This document shows positions 1 through 8,324 of a stretch of 46,868 bases of DNA, one piece after another (the stretch's first letter is position 1; each line of letters starts with the position of its first letter). The notes beneath the pieces are model-generated. The model did no database searches. It was not told the origin of the DNA and saw nothing but the letters and a program-made list of their open reading frames with translations. Source of the stretch: Butyrivibrio proteoclasticus (lineage in GTDB: Bacteria > Bacillota > Clostridia > Lachnospirales > Lachnospiraceae); contig NZ_FOXO01000030.1 of assembly GCF_900115735.1 (NCBI RefSeq), positions 1 through 46,868 on the forward strand, written 5' to 3'. The translations under genes were made by a program, and so were the position numbers.

Positions 1-89
1 GCTTCCTATGATATAAAAAATCGCTCCGCTAAGGAAGCGCACTCGCGCGAATGGAAAATGTTGCATAAATGCAACCGCGCTCGGCGCGA
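1..89. repeat. Hairpin-rich GC-rich patch, no gene assigned
   Basis: The first 90 bases hold several short inverted repeats: GCTTCCT against AAGGAAGC, TTGCA-TAAA-TGCAA at 61-74, and CTCGCGCG against CGGCGCGAG. They lead into a clear terminator hairpin. The first forward frame stays open from base 1 to 144 but shows no protein-like composition, so I do not call a gene. It is probably the 3' untranslated end of a gene lying before the window. Confidence 0.4.
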
Positions 90-116
90 GAATGTCGCAA
101 GCGACATTCTTTTTTA
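90..116 (+). terminator. Rho-independent terminator
   Basis: Perfect 9-bp stem GAATGTCGC / GCGACATTC with a two-base loop, followed directly by TTTTTT. It ends whatever transcription unit enters from before the window. Confidence 0.8.
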
Positions 117-204
117 TTATCTCATAATATTGCTATATACTGAATGAATGGTATAGGACTTGCTAAAGAATAAAAAAACTAGCTACTAAAGTAAAATTGA
201 AATT

Positions 205-226
205 AATTATCATTATTATGATAATT
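205..226. promoter_or_regulatory. Fur-like palindrome upstream of the small ORF
   Basis: AATTATCAT-TATT-ATGATAATT is a perfect 9-bp inverted repeat. The ATTATCAT/ATGATAAT half-sites resemble Fur-family operators (GATAATGATAATCATTATC type). It lies about 100 bp before the 58-residue protein and about 440 bp before the ABC exporter. The sequence shows only the palindrome; binding by a Fur-family protein is inferred. Confidence 0.3.
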
Positions 227-327
227 CAAAAAGAATACACAAAGATTACATAGAAAGTCCTTTAATTGATGCTAGTGTAATTTCGTAAAATTAGATTATA
301 ACTGATTTATGAAGTTGAGGAGCCTAT

Positions 328-504
328 ATGAGAAAAGAAGAATTTTTGAAAGAGTTAAATAATTACGGCTATGAAGCTGAGTTAACAGGAAGTGTTTTGA
401 CGGTAGTTGTAGATAGTGTTGCAGAAGTTCCGTCAATAAGGAGTCTAGCTAGAAGCTGTGGGTACAATTACAGTTTTGGAGTGAGGACAAAACATAACAA
501 GTGA
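328..504 (+). CDS. 58-residue protein of unknown function
   Basis: A complete small gene with a GAGGAG ribosome site 6 bases before ATG and its own terminator 8 bases after the stop. The product starts MRKEEFLKELNNYGYEAE, is half helical by appearance, has a short hydrophobic strand (LTVVV at about residues 24-28) and ends in a basic tail. It has no signal peptide, membrane segment or metal-ligand pattern. I do not recognise the family. The tidy gene architecture makes it likely real and separately transcribed from the downstream ABC exporter. Confidence 0.6.
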   Translation: MRKEEFLKELNNYGYEAELTGSVLTVVVDSVAEVPSIRSLARSCGYNYSFGVRTKHNK

Positions 505-511
505 TTTTTTT

Positions 512-545
512 AGCCAACTGGAGGTGACTTCGGTTGGCTTTTTTT
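512..545 (+). terminator. Terminator of the 58-residue gene
   Basis: AGCCAAC / GTTGGCT stem around a 14-base loop, followed by a run of seven T. It separates the small gene from the ABC exporter operon. Confidence 0.8.
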
Positions 546-569
546 CATTATTTGTATATTAGCATATTC

Positions 570-599
570 TTGAAACAGTATTTGTTAGCGAGCTATACT
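570..599 (+). promoter_or_regulatory. Sigma-A-type promoter of the ABC exporter pair
   Basis: TTGAAA, an 18-base spacer, then TATACT. The transcription start would fall near 606, about 60 bases before the first exporter ATG. Confidence 0.5.
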
Positions 600-668
600 A
601 AATACAATCATAGTCAAAGTTTATTTTATGGCTATGAGTATTAGTAATATAAAAGAGGAATAGTACAA

Positions 669-2414
669 ATGTTTGACAAAAGATTGATGAAAATGTGTCC
701 GGAAAGTAAAAGATATATCGTTGGAAATGTAATATTTCAATGGGCGGAACTTTTTACAAATGCTGTTATGATTAGTGTTATTGGAGCATTTATTGATGCA
801 CTATATGAGAAGAAAATAACAGCAAATTTTATTTCCATCAACTTATTTATTCTTTTTACAGCGTTAATACTGCGATGTTTTGCAACTTATGGGGCAACAA
901 GGATGAGCTATTTTGCATCAAAGACAGTAAAAAGAACTATGCGTGAGCAGATTTATAAAAAACTCTTAAGGATGGGAAATTCTTACCGTGAACATGTTAC
1001 AACAGCAGAATTGGTGCAGGAATCAGTTGAAGGTGTTGAACAGCTTGAAAGCTATTTTGGGCAATACGTTCCACAATTTTTTTATGCTTTCCTTGCTCCT
1101 CTTACATTATTTTTTATGTTTGGCGTTGCAGGAAGTTTTAAAGTTGCAGCAATTTTACTTGTTTGCGTTCCGTTAATTCCAGGAGCAATTATGATGGTCC
1201 AGAAGATTGCAAAAAAGCTTCTATCAAAATACTGGGATCAGTACACAAAGCTGGGGAGTACTTTCCTTGAAAATCTTCAGGGAATGACAACGCTTAAGAC
1301 TTATAAAGCAGATTCATATAAGAATGATCAGATGAACGCAGAATCGGAGAATTTTAGAGTTGTGACAATGAAGGTTCTGACGATGCAGTTGAATTCAATC
1401 ATTATAATGGATTTTTTCGCGTATGGTGGTGCTGCTCTTGGAATTGCTGTTGCAGGTAGAGCATTTATTGAAGGTAAAATCGGACTTGGCGCAGTAGTAT
1501 TTATGCTTCTTCTATCGGCAGATTTCTTTTTACCAATGAGAAGGCTTGGAAGTTACTTTCATGTGGCGATGAACGGAATGGCGGCGAGTAACAAGATTTT
1601 TAATTTTTTATCAGAAAACGAGCCAGATAATAAAGAGAAAGATTTTCCTAAGGATATAACAGAGATTGTTTTGCATGATGTTTCTTTTACTTACGATTCT
1701 GAAAGAGAGGTTTTACATGATGTTTCAATGAATTTTAAAGTAGGGGAGTTTACCGGGATTGTCGGTGAAAGTGGAAGTGGAAAGTCTACAATTGCTTCAA
1801 TTATTATGGGAAGAAATACTGTACAAAATGGTGAAGTTAGTATCAACGGAGTATATGTCAGTGAAATAAATGAAGAAAAGCTATTAAAAAATATTACCTA
1901 TGTGGGGCTTGGAAGTGTATTTTTTAAGGGAACAGTAAAAGAAAATCTTCTTATAGCAAAGGCAGATGCAACAGATGAAGAACTTTGGTCGGTGCTAGAA
2001 GATTGTGATTTGGCAGATCTTTTCAAAAATGAGAAAGGGCTTTATACCGAGCTTACTGAAAATGCAGGGAATTTGTCAGGAGGACAGAAACAGAGACTTT
2101 CTCTTGCAAGAGCGCTTCTACATAATTCACCAATATATATATTTGATGAGGCAACAAGCAATATAGATGCTGAAAGCGAAGAGGACATCCTTAATGAGAT
2201 AAAGAGGCTCAGCAAGACCAAGACAATTATAATGATCACACATCGTTTGGCAAATGTAATATCTGCGGATAAAATTTACTGTCTTGAAAATGGAACGATT
2301 AAGGGAGCTGGTATTCATGAGCAGCTATTAGAAAAATGTCCTGAATACAGGCATCTTTGGAATACTCAAAAAGAGCTGGAGGATTTTAGAAAGGAGGCTA
2401 GAAATCATGAATAA
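669..2414 (+). CDS. ABC exporter half-transporter, subunit 1 (CydCD-like heterodimer)
   Basis: Type IV ABC half-exporter of 581 residues: an N-terminal six-helix membrane domain (about residues 15-310) fused to an ATPase domain. Visible ATPase motifs are Walker A GESGSGKST at 366-374, signature LSGGQ at 469-473 and Walker B IYIFDEA with D493/E494, followed by the ITHRL H-loop. An AGAGGAA ribosome site sits 10 bases before ATG. The 3' end overlaps the next gene by 8 bases, so the two half-transporters are translationally coupled and probably form a heterodimer. The architecture recalls CydD/CydC and the many uncharacterised Clostridia exporter pairs. Substrate cannot be read from sequence. No cytochrome bd genes are adjacent, so a CydDC role is not supported. 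Confidence 0.85.
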   Translation: MFDKRLMKMCPESKRYIVGNVIFQWAELFTNAVMISVIGAFIDALYEKKITANFISINLFILFTALILRCFATYGATRMSYFASKTVKRTMREQIYKKLLRMGNSYREHVTTAELVQESVEGVEQLESYFGQYVPQFFYAFLAPLTLFFMFGVAGSFKVAAILLVCVPLIPGAIMMVQKIAKKLLSKYWDQYTKLGSTFLENLQGMTTLKTYKADSYKNDQMNAESENFRVVTMKVLTMQLNSIIIMDFFAYGGAALGIAVAGRAFIEGKIGLGAVVFMLLLSADFFLPMRRLGSYFHVAMNGMAASNKIFNFLSENEPDNKEKDFPKDITEIVLHDVSFTYDSEREVLHDVSMNFKVGEFTGIVGESGSGKSTIASIIMGRNTVQNGEVSINGVYVSEINEEKLLKNITYVGLGSVFFKGTVKENLLIAKADATDEELWSVLEDCDLADLFKNEKGLYTELTENAGNLSGGQKQRLSLARALLHNSPIYIFDEATSNIDAESEEDILNEIKRLSKTKTIIMITHRLANVISADKIYCLENGTIKGAGIHEQLLEKCPEYRHLWNTQKELEDFRKEARNHE

Positions 2415-4059
2415 AACAAGCAAAATAAAAGTTCTTTTTAGATTGCTAATACTTGTTAAGCCTCTTTCCGGATTTATGATTTTGGCTGTTTGCCTGGGAA
2501 CACTGGGTTTTCTGACGGCTCAGTTTATACCAATTTTAGGAGGATATGCTGTTCTTTATGGGCTCGGGTATGAGACAGGTTTAAAATTTGAGACCATAGT
2601 AGTTTTACTTGTTTCGTTTGCAATTATGAGATCCATTTTCAGATTTTTGGAGCAAAGGACAAATCATTATATTGCGTTTACGCTGCTTGCAATTATTAGA
2701 GACAGAGTTTTTAAGGCTCTTCGAAGGATATGTCCTGCAAAACTTGAAGGAAAGGATAAAGGAAATCTCATATCGCTTATAACTTCAGACGTTGAATTGC
2801 TCGAGGTTTTTTATGCCCACACTATTTCTCCGATATTCATCGCGATTGCTACAGAAACAATTATGTGTATTTTTATAGGGCAGTTTCACCTGATTTTGGG
2901 ATGTGTTGCATTAGTTTCATTTGTTCTGGTAGGTGTGATTTTGCCAGTAATAATCTCAAAAAGAAGTGGATCTTTGGGGGATGAGCTTAGGTCAGAGTCT
3001 GGCCAGTTATCGGCGCATATGCTTGAGAGTATTCGCGGAATTGACGAGATACAACAATATAATTATGGTCAGCAAAGGTTAAAAGAGATAACGGATAAGA
3101 CTAATACTTTGTCGTTTAAACAAGGGGCATTGAATCGCCTTACCGGAACAAATATGGCGTTGGCAAATTCTATTATTTGGTTATCGGATATTGTAATGCT
3201 TATAGTTAGCTATTATCTATACTATTCTGGAAAAGTCAGTTTTGAAGGTTTTATATTACCGGTGATTGCCTTAATGTCATCATTTGGACCGGTAACCGCT
3301 CTTTCTGCGTTGGGAACTACAATACAGAGCACTGTGGCTTCAGGCGCAAGGGTATTGTCTATAATAGATGAAGAACCTGAAACAGAAGATATTTTTGGAG
3401 AAGAAGATATTTCTTTTGATGGAGCTAAGGCAGAGAATGTTTCTTTCTCATATGGAAATGAAGAGGTACTTGATAATATTTCAGTGGATATAAATAAAAA
3501 TGAGATAATTGGAATAGTAGGACCAAGTGGTTGTGGCAAATCTACTCTTCTTAAGTTATTTATGAGATTTTGGAAAACAAAAAGTGGACAGATCAGGGTT
3601 TCAGACAAAAATATAGAACAGATCAACACAGAGAACCTACGTGATATAGAAAGTTATATGACTCAGGAAACACAGATATTTAAAGATACAATCATTGGGA
3701 ATATCAGGATTGGAAAGCTTGATGCAACGGATGCTGAAGTAGCAGAGGCTTGCAAAAAAGCATCTATTCATGATTTTATTATGACTCTGCCGGAGGGATA
3801 TAATACAGAAGTTGGTGAGTTGGGCAGTACATTATCCGGAGGGGAGAAACAGAGAATTGGATTAGCAAGAGCGTTTCTGCATAATGCACCATTTATGCTG
3901 CTGGATGAGCCTACAAGCAGTTTGGATAGTCTTAATGAAGCTGTCATATTGAGAGCGTTAAAAGAATATTCAAAGGATAAAACAGTTCTTTTGGTTTCAC
4001 ACAGGCAGTCTACGATGTGCATAGCAGATAGAACGCTATCAATTGAGACTTTGCAATAG
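2407..4059 (+). CDS. ABC exporter half-transporter, subunit 2
   Basis: Partner of the preceding half-transporter, 550 residues. The membrane domain spans about residues 10-315, then the ATPase domain carries Walker A GPSGCGKST at 372-380, signature LSGGE at 476-480 and Walker B with D500/E501 (MLLDEPTSSLD), then the SHRQS H-loop. An AAGGAGG ribosome site lies inside the end of the upstream gene. Both subunits have apparently complete catalytic motifs, so neither ATP site is obviously degenerate, unlike in many asymmetric heterodimers. The substrate is unknown; multidrug, peptide or thiol export are all possible. Confidence 0.85.
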   Translation: MNKTSKIKVLFRLLILVKPLSGFMILAVCLGTLGFLTAQFIPILGGYAVLYGLGYETGLKFETIVVLLVSFAIMRSIFRFLEQRTNHYIAFTLLAIIRDRVFKALRRICPAKLEGKDKGNLISLITSDVELLEVFYAHTISPIFIAIATETIMCIFIGQFHLILGCVALVSFVLVGVILPVIISKRSGSLGDELRSESGQLSAHMLESIRGIDEIQQYNYGQQRLKEITDKTNTLSFKQGALNRLTGTNMALANSIIWLSDIVMLIVSYYLYYSGKVSFEGFILPVIALMSSFGPVTALSALGTTIQSTVASGARVLSIIDEEPETEDIFGEEDISFDGAKAENVSFSYGNEEVLDNISVDINKNEIIGIVGPSGCGKSTLLKLFMRFWKTKSGQIRVSDKNIEQINTENLRDIESYMTQETQIFKDTIIGNIRIGKLDATDAEVAEACKKASIHDFIMTLPEGYNTEVGELGSTLSGGEKQRIGLARAFLHNAPFMLLDEPTSSLDSLNEAVILRALKEYSKDKTVLLVSHRQSTMCIADRTLSIETLQ

Positions 4060-4118
4060 AATTTTTATAAAAATACAGAAACATAATAATAGTCTTTTTC
4101 AAAGTTTAGACTAATGAT

Positions 4119-4140
4119 ATAATTATCGTGAAAACGATAA
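4119..4140. promoter_or_regulatory. Palindrome overlapping the promoter region of the YvyF-like gene
   Basis: ATTATCGT-GAAA-ACGATAAT inverted repeat just downstream of a TATAAT-like hexamer (4113-4118), followed by a second small palindrome GCATAATTATTATGC at 4144-4158. The placement over the transcription start suggests an operator or a 5'UTR hairpin. No regulator is identified. Confidence 0.3.
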
Positions 4141-4172
4141 TAGTGCATAATTATTATGCGGAAAGAAATACT

Positions 4173-4580
4173 ATGGAGTTAAAGAACTGTACAACATGCC
4201 ATAGAGTTTTTCAATATCAGGGATATGGGTATATTTTGTGCCCTGAATGTCGTCGGACAGATGAAGCTCAGTTCCAACTTGTTAAGAAATTCCTAGACCA
4301 ATATCCGGGAGCAGAAGGGAAAGAAGTTTTTTTGGCAACGGGAGTTCCAATTAATACTCTTATCAAGTGGGTACGTGAAGGGAGACTTATTTCATCAAAT
4401 GCAGTGAATCTGGGAGCTGTTTGCGATATTTGCGGAAAGCCTGTTTGTACGGGAAAGCTTTGCCCTGATTGTAAAAAAGATATAGTCAAAGAATTTAAAG
4501 AATCTGAAGCTGAAGATATAGAAAGAATTGAAAAGATAGTACCCAAGTCGGAAGGTAGAGGAATGAAATTTCTGCATTGA
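4173..4580 (+). CDS. YvyF-like flagellar-operon zinc-finger protein
   Basis: 135-residue protein resembling the YvyF family (TIGR03826, flagellar operon protein). An N-terminal zinc ribbon has C6-x2-C9 and C23-x2-C26. It is followed by a helical segment with the MerR-like stretch VPINTLIKWVREGRL, then a second ribbon with four Cys (CDIC, CTGKLCPDC). In Bacillus the family member sits beside flgM, but no flagellar genes are present here, so any flagellar role is inference. I place the start at the ATG at 4173 because GGAAAG lies 7 bases upstream; an in-frame GTG at 4128 would overlap the palindrome and lacks a ribosome site. Confidence 0.7.
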   Translation: MELKNCTTCHRVFQYQGYGYILCPECRRTDEAQFQLVKKFLDQYPGAEGKEVFLATGVPINTLIKWVREGRLISSNAVNLGAVCDICGKPVCTGKLCPDCKKDIVKEFKESEAEDIERIEKIVPKSEGRGMKFLH

Positions 4581-4590
4581 TTTTAAAACA

Positions 4591-4633
4591 GGAGACAAAG
4601 TTAACGTACAAATGACTTTGTCTCCTACTTTTT
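4591..4633. terminator. Bidirectional terminator between yvyF-like gene and asparaginase
   Basis: Perfect 11-bp stem GGAGACAAAGT / ACTTTGTCTCC with a 13-base loop, T-rich on the forward side and A-rich on the other. It serves two convergent genes. Confidence 0.8.
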
Positions 4634-5640
4634 CACTGATTTAGAGGCGTATTTATTTCGCCGGCAATATTAATTGAGTAATAATCTCGAATTTCTGAAG
4701 AATTATCTGTCATTCCAAGTATCCACATCAATTTCGTGAGTGCAGCCTCACTTGTCATGTCATGAGCCTGTAAAGCACCTATTTCAAGAGATCTTTTTCC
4801 GGTCTCATAAACATCCATTTTTGAACCTTCGTAAGGACATTGAGTTCCGATAACAACTGTTATGCCATTGCTAATCAATTTCTCTATAGTACTGATAAAA
4901 TCGTGTTTTACAAAAGGAAGACCACCGATTCCGTAGGCTTCGATGTAGATGCCTTTATAGCCCTGTTCGGCCAAAGATTCCAAGAGACTTCTGTGCATTC
5001 CAGGAAACATTTTTAACATACATACCTTAGTAGAGTAGGAATCTGACAGATGAAAAACTCCGTTTCTTACAGGAACAGCTTTTTCATCAATACTCATACC
5101 AAGCGAGCTGATAGTTGCCACATTAGGGTAGTTGATGCTCTCAAAAGCATCAAAACTAAGTGATCTGACTTTTGAGGCTCTACATCCAAGTATAACCTTT
5201 CTGTTAAAGGCAACAAAAACGCCGGGAATACCGCTTGCAGCCATGTGGATGGCGCATCTGCAGTTTTCCATTGCATCGGCGACAGGATTGGTAATAGAAA
5301 GCTGTGATCCGGTTACAACAACAGGAATGTTTATGTTCCTGAGCATAAATGAAAGCATGGAAGAAGTGTAAGCCATGGTATCAGTGCCGTGAATTACAAC
5401 AATTCCATCATGATCATTTCTTACTTCACTTATCCGTCTGGCAAGTTTTGCCCAATCCTCAGGGAAGATGTTTGCACTGTCTAAAGAGCAGAAATCTTCA
5501 ATCTCGAGGGTGGTGTCTCCTGAAACCATATGAAGTTCTTTTTGCATATCTATGGTAGTAAGACCTGGAGCCAGACCATTTTCTTTCATGACCGAGGATA
5601 AGGTCCCACCTGTGTTTATAATAAGTATATTTTTACTCAA
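4633..5640 (-). CDS. ansA: L-asparaginase, type I (cytoplasmic)
   Basis: Hydrolyses L-asparagine to aspartate and ammonia. The 335-residue product begins with the family signature INTGGTLSS (catalytic Thr13 in TGGT) and has the second active-site block HGTDTMAYTSS at residues 84-94 (Thr86-Asp87). There is no signal peptide, and the length fits the homotetrameric/dimeric cytoplasmic type I enzymes. The start codon is TTG, with AAGGAG 8 bases upstream; no suitable ATG lies nearby. It is monocistronic, converging on the YvyF-like gene. Family assignment is firm; substrate preference (Asn versus Gln) is inferred. Confidence 0.9.
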   Translation of the reverse strand: MSKNILIINTGGTLSSVMKENGLAPGLTTIDMQKELHMVSGDTTLEIEDFCSLDSANIFPEDWAKLARRISEVRNDHDGIVVIHGTDTMAYTSSMLSFMLRNINIPVVVTGSQLSITNPVADAMENCRCAIHMAASGIPGVFVAFNRKVILGCRASKVRSLSFDAFESINYPNVATISSLGMSIDEKAVPVRNGVFHLSDSYSTKVCMLKMFPGMHRSLLESLAEQGYKGIYIEAYGIGGLPFVKHDFISTIEKLISNGITVVIGTQCPYEGSKMDVYETGKRSLEIGALQAHDMTSEAALTKLMWILGMTDNSSEIRDYYSINIAGEINTPLNQ

Positions 5641-5811
5641 GATGAATTCTCCTTAAAATATAAATCATTGATTATTAGAACATACAAATTCCTTAATGGC
5701 AAGGTAAAAAAGATATACAGAACGTAAGAATCAATATGGAAAAAAGTTTTTTATAATATGTATATTCATTATTAAATATGTAATGCTTTATACAATACAT
5801 TTTTATCTAAA

Positions 5812-5838
5812 TTAGCACTCGGCATTGACGAGTGCTAA
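5812..5838. promoter_or_regulatory. CIRCE element (HrcA operator)
   Basis: TTAGCACTC-N9-GAGTGCTAA, an exact match to the CIRCE consensus bound by the HrcA repressor. It overlaps the -35 hexamer of the hsp20 promoter, so HrcA binding should block RNA polymerase directly and be relieved on heat shock. Confidence 0.95.
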
Positions 5839-5853
5839 TTACGGTGTTATAGT
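5825..5853 (+). promoter_or_regulatory. Sigma-A promoter of hsp20
   Basis: TTGACG, 17-base spacer, TATAGT. The -35 hexamer is embedded in the CIRCE spacer and right arm. Transcription would start near 5860, leaving a leader of about 115 bases. Confidence 0.75.
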
Positions 5854-5974
5854 GTTTATAGAACAAAGGAACAGAGAAGACCGTTAGGACTTTAAGATTC
5901 CAATGATCCAAACCCTCCGTCCCAATGCTCATTTACAAATAATCAATTGTTTATGTGCAAAGGAGGTAATTGTT

Positions 5975-6439
5975 ATGTTAGCACCTAGTATTTTTGAAGA
6001 AAACATTATGGATGATTTGTTTGGATTCCCGTATATGAAGGAATTCGACAATATGGAGCGAGGTCTTGAGCGTAAGCTCTATGGAAGGAAAGCTTCAAGA
6101 ATGATGAAGACAGACATCAGAGAAAAAGATGACAATTATGAAGTTTCCATTGATCTTCCAGGCTTCAAAAAAGAGGAAATAGCAGTAGAGCTTGACAAAG
6201 GATATCTGACGATTAGTGCTTCTAAAGGTATTGATCACGATGATAATGATAAAAAGGGAAAGCTTATTCGTCAGGAAAGATATGCAGGATCAATGACCAG
6301 AAGCTTTTACATTGGTGACAATGTTAAGAAAGAAGATGTGGAGGCAACCTACAGGCATGGCGTACTTACCCTGACAATACCTAAAAAGGCTATGGAAAGG
6401 ACTCTCCCGGAAAAGAATCTGATTGCAATTGAAGGATAA
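5975..6439 (+). CDS. hsp20: Small heat shock protein, Hsp20/alpha-crystallin family
   Basis: ATP-independent holdase of 154 residues. A short N-terminal region (MLAPSIFEEN onward) precedes an alpha-crystallin domain of about residues 45-150, with the DIREKDDNYEVSIDLPGF strand block, and a C-terminal RHGVLTLTIPKK motif close to the family A-x-x-x-G-V-L signature. The start at 5975 is chosen because AAAGGAGG lies 7 bases upstream; the frame is open further upstream but without a ribosome site. Control by HrcA through the CIRCE element is expected. It is monocistronic with its own terminator. Confidence 0.9.
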   Translation: MLAPSIFEENIMDDLFGFPYMKEFDNMERGLERKLYGRKASRMMKTDIREKDDNYEVSIDLPGFKKEEIAVELDKGYLTISASKGIDHDDNDKKGKLIRQERYAGSMTRSFYIGDNVKKEDVEATYRHGVLTLTIPKKAMERTLPEKNLIAIEG

Positions 6440-6462
6440 TATATAACAGGTAATAGCATGTT

Positions 6463-6494
6463 CCCCGGCACTCATACAGTGCTGGGGATTTTTT
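6463..6494 (+). terminator. Terminator of hsp20
   Basis: CCCCGGCAC / GTGCTGGGG stem with a seven-base loop, followed by A and six T. Confidence 0.85.
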
Positions 6495-6513
6495 ATGTCT
6501 TATTGAATATTTC

Positions 6514-6542
6514 TTGTGCATAATTGCGACAAAGGGTATAAT
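6514..6542 (+). promoter_or_regulatory. Promoter of the iron alcohol dehydrogenase
   Basis: TTGTGC, 17-base spacer, consensus TATAAT, about 50 bases before the ATG. Confidence 0.55.
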
Positions 6543-6591
6543 TAAAGTTGGGTTACGTTATTTTTTTAACATTATAAAGGAGGTATTTCAG

Positions 6592-7809
6592 ATGTCACGT
6601 TTTACACTGCCCAGAGACGTTTACCATGGTAAGGGAGCTTTAGAGGCTCTTAAGACATTGGAAGGGAAAAGAGCGATAGTTTGTGTTGGTGGAAGCTCTA
6701 TGAAGAAAGGCGGTTTTCTTCAAAAGGTAGAGGATTACCTAAAAGAAGCCGGCATGGAAGTCGAACTGTTTGAAGGAATTGAACCAGATCCCTCTGTTGA
6801 GACTGTTATGAAGGGCGCTGAGGCAATGCAGAAGTTTCAGCCTGATTGGATTGTTGCTATAGGTGGCGGTTCACCAATTGATGCTGCTAAGGCTATGTGG
6901 ATCAAGTATGAGTATCCTGATACAACATTTGAGGATATGTGTAAGGTATTTGGACTTCCCAAGCTTAGAACAAAAGCTCATTTTTGTGCTATTCCGTCTA
7001 CATCTGGAACAGCTACTGAGGTTACAGCTTTTTCAATTATTACTGATTATCAGAAGGGAATTAAGTATCCTATAGCAGATTTTGAGATTACTCCGGATGT
7101 TGCTATAGTAGATCCTGAACTTACGCATACAATGCCTGTAAAGCTTGTTGCGCATACTGGTATGGATGCAATAACACATGCTATTGAAGCATATGTTTCT
7201 ACAGCAAACTGCGAATATACTGATGCGTTGGCAATTCATGCTATTGAGCTTATCCAGAATAGTCTTGTAAAGTCATATAACGGAGATATGGATGCAAGGG
7301 ATATTATGCATGATGCGCAGTGTCTGGCAGGAATGGCATTTTCAAATGCACTCCTTGGCATCGTTCATTCTATGGCTCATAAGACTGGTGCTGTATTTGC
7401 CGATAAGGGGGCTCATATTATCCACGGAGCAGCTAATGCCATGTATCTTCCTAAGGTTATAGCGTTTAATGCTAAGGATCCTACAGCTAAAAAGAGATAT
7501 GGTGTAATTGCTGATTACATGAAGCTGGGTGGATCAAGTGACGATGAGAAGGTTAAACTTCTTATTGATTATCTTCGTAAGATGAATGATGATCTTAATA
7601 TTCCGCACTGTATTAAGCATTATGGAGCTGATGGACTTCCTGCAGAGGAAGGTTTTGTTTCTGAGGAAGTATTCAATGAACGACTTCATGATATAGCAGC
7701 TAATGCGATTCTCGATGCTTGTACAGGCTCTAATCCTCGTCAGCCTAGTCAGGAAGAAATGGAGAAACTTCTTAAGTGTTGTTATTATGATACAGAAGTA
7801 GATTTCTGA
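6592..7809 (+). CDS. Iron-containing alcohol dehydrogenase (group III Fe-ADH)
   Basis: NAD(P)H-dependent alcohol/aldehyde oxidoreductase of 405 residues, probably working in the direction of alcohol formation during fermentation. The nucleotide-binding GGGSPIDAAK loop (about residues 91-100) is followed by the metal-site segments: VDPELT, GMDAITHAIEA and GIVHSMAHKTGAVF...HIIHGAANA, which supply the Asp and three His ligands of the family. The sequence is close to the ADH domain of bifunctional AdhE. AAAGGAGG sits 10 bases before the chosen ATG, while the longer open frame from 6514 would start inside the promoter. The substrate (ethanol, butanol or propanol) is unresolved. Confidence 0.88.
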   Translation: MSRFTLPRDVYHGKGALEALKTLEGKRAIVCVGGSSMKKGGFLQKVEDYLKEAGMEVELFEGIEPDPSVETVMKGAEAMQKFQPDWIVAIGGGSPIDAAKAMWIKYEYPDTTFEDMCKVFGLPKLRTKAHFCAIPSTSGTATEVTAFSIITDYQKGIKYPIADFEITPDVAIVDPELTHTMPVKLVAHTGMDAITHAIEAYVSTANCEYTDALAIHAIELIQNSLVKSYNGDMDARDIMHDAQCLAGMAFSNALLGIVHSMAHKTGAVFADKGAHIIHGAANAMYLPKVIAFNAKDPTAKKRYGVIADYMKLGGSSDDEKVKLLIDYLRKMNDDLNIPHCIKHYGADGLPAEEGFVSEEVFNERLHDIAANAILDACTGSNPRQPSQEEMEKLLKCCYYDTEVDF

Positions 7810-7827
7810 TAAAAAATGGAGAATGAT

Positions 7828-8142
7828 ATGGCAGGACGAGAAGAGCTTATCAACCAGCTGGCTGCATCTATGGGAGCAGGTCAGTTCGCAAAAACATCTT
7901 ATGAAGATTCAAGATTTGATGCTGATACAGGTACTTTATACTGCAAGGGCATGGCAATAACAAAATCAACTGCAGAGAAGGCGCTACAGCATTTTGAATT
8001 GTTGGAAAAGAAATGTGATGTTTCTGACCCTAATCAAAGGCAGATGGCGATGATTTACAGATGTGCCATTGAATCCATAAAAATGATGCAGAACCCTAGG
8101 GTTAAAGCAGTTATAAAATCAGAGTTTCAAGAAGGAACCTAA
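7828..8142 (+). CDS. 104-residue protein of unknown function
   Basis: Small, probably helical cytoplasmic protein (MAGREELINQLAASMGAGQF at the N-terminus) with no Cys cluster, signal or membrane segment. GGAG is 6 bases before the ATG at 7828; another ATG at 7816 lacks a site. It begins 18 bases after the alcohol dehydrogenase stop with no terminator between, so the two are probably cotranscribed. I do not recognise the family and assign no function. Confidence 0.55.
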   Translation: MAGREELINQLAASMGAGQFAKTSYEDSRFDADTGTLYCKGMAITKSTAEKALQHFELLEKKCDVSDPNQRQMAMIYRCAIESIKMMQNPRVKAVIKSEFQEGT

Positions 8143-8202
8143 AGACTATATGTTAACTTAAAGTCTTTAGTGAGACAAAAGATATTTCATATAAATTTTG
8201 CG

Positions 8203-8231
8203 AAAAGGGGAGCAGGAAATGCTTCCCTTTT
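8203..8231 (+). repeat. Hairpin in a structured non-coding stretch (8143-8342)
   Basis: AAAAGGGGAGCA pairs with TGCTTCCCTTTT (one G-U) around a five-base loop. A second hairpin follows, ACTTTGC / GAGCAAAGT near 8254-8274. The surrounding 200 bases have short open frames on both strands but none with a ribosome site. They may be a dispersed intergenic element or a degraded sequence. Confidence 0.4.
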
Positions 8232-8324
8232 ACGTTCGGATAAGAAGAACCAGTACTTTGCACACAGAGCAAAGTCTCTTTTTGGCATATCTAAAGGATA
8301 ACAAGATTGGATGGGCAGAGGTTT

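Noticed and set aside
1..144. Open first frame at the window start
   Set aside because: It runs through a perfect terminator and shows no protein-like pattern.
669..4059. CydDC assignment for the exporter pair
   Set aside because: Size and overlap fit, but no cytochrome bd oxidase genes are nearby, so only a general exporter call is supported.
8139..8170. Hairpin CTAAAGACT/AGTCTTTAG after the 104-residue protein as a terminator
   Set aside because: There is no T-run after the stem, so termination is not supported.
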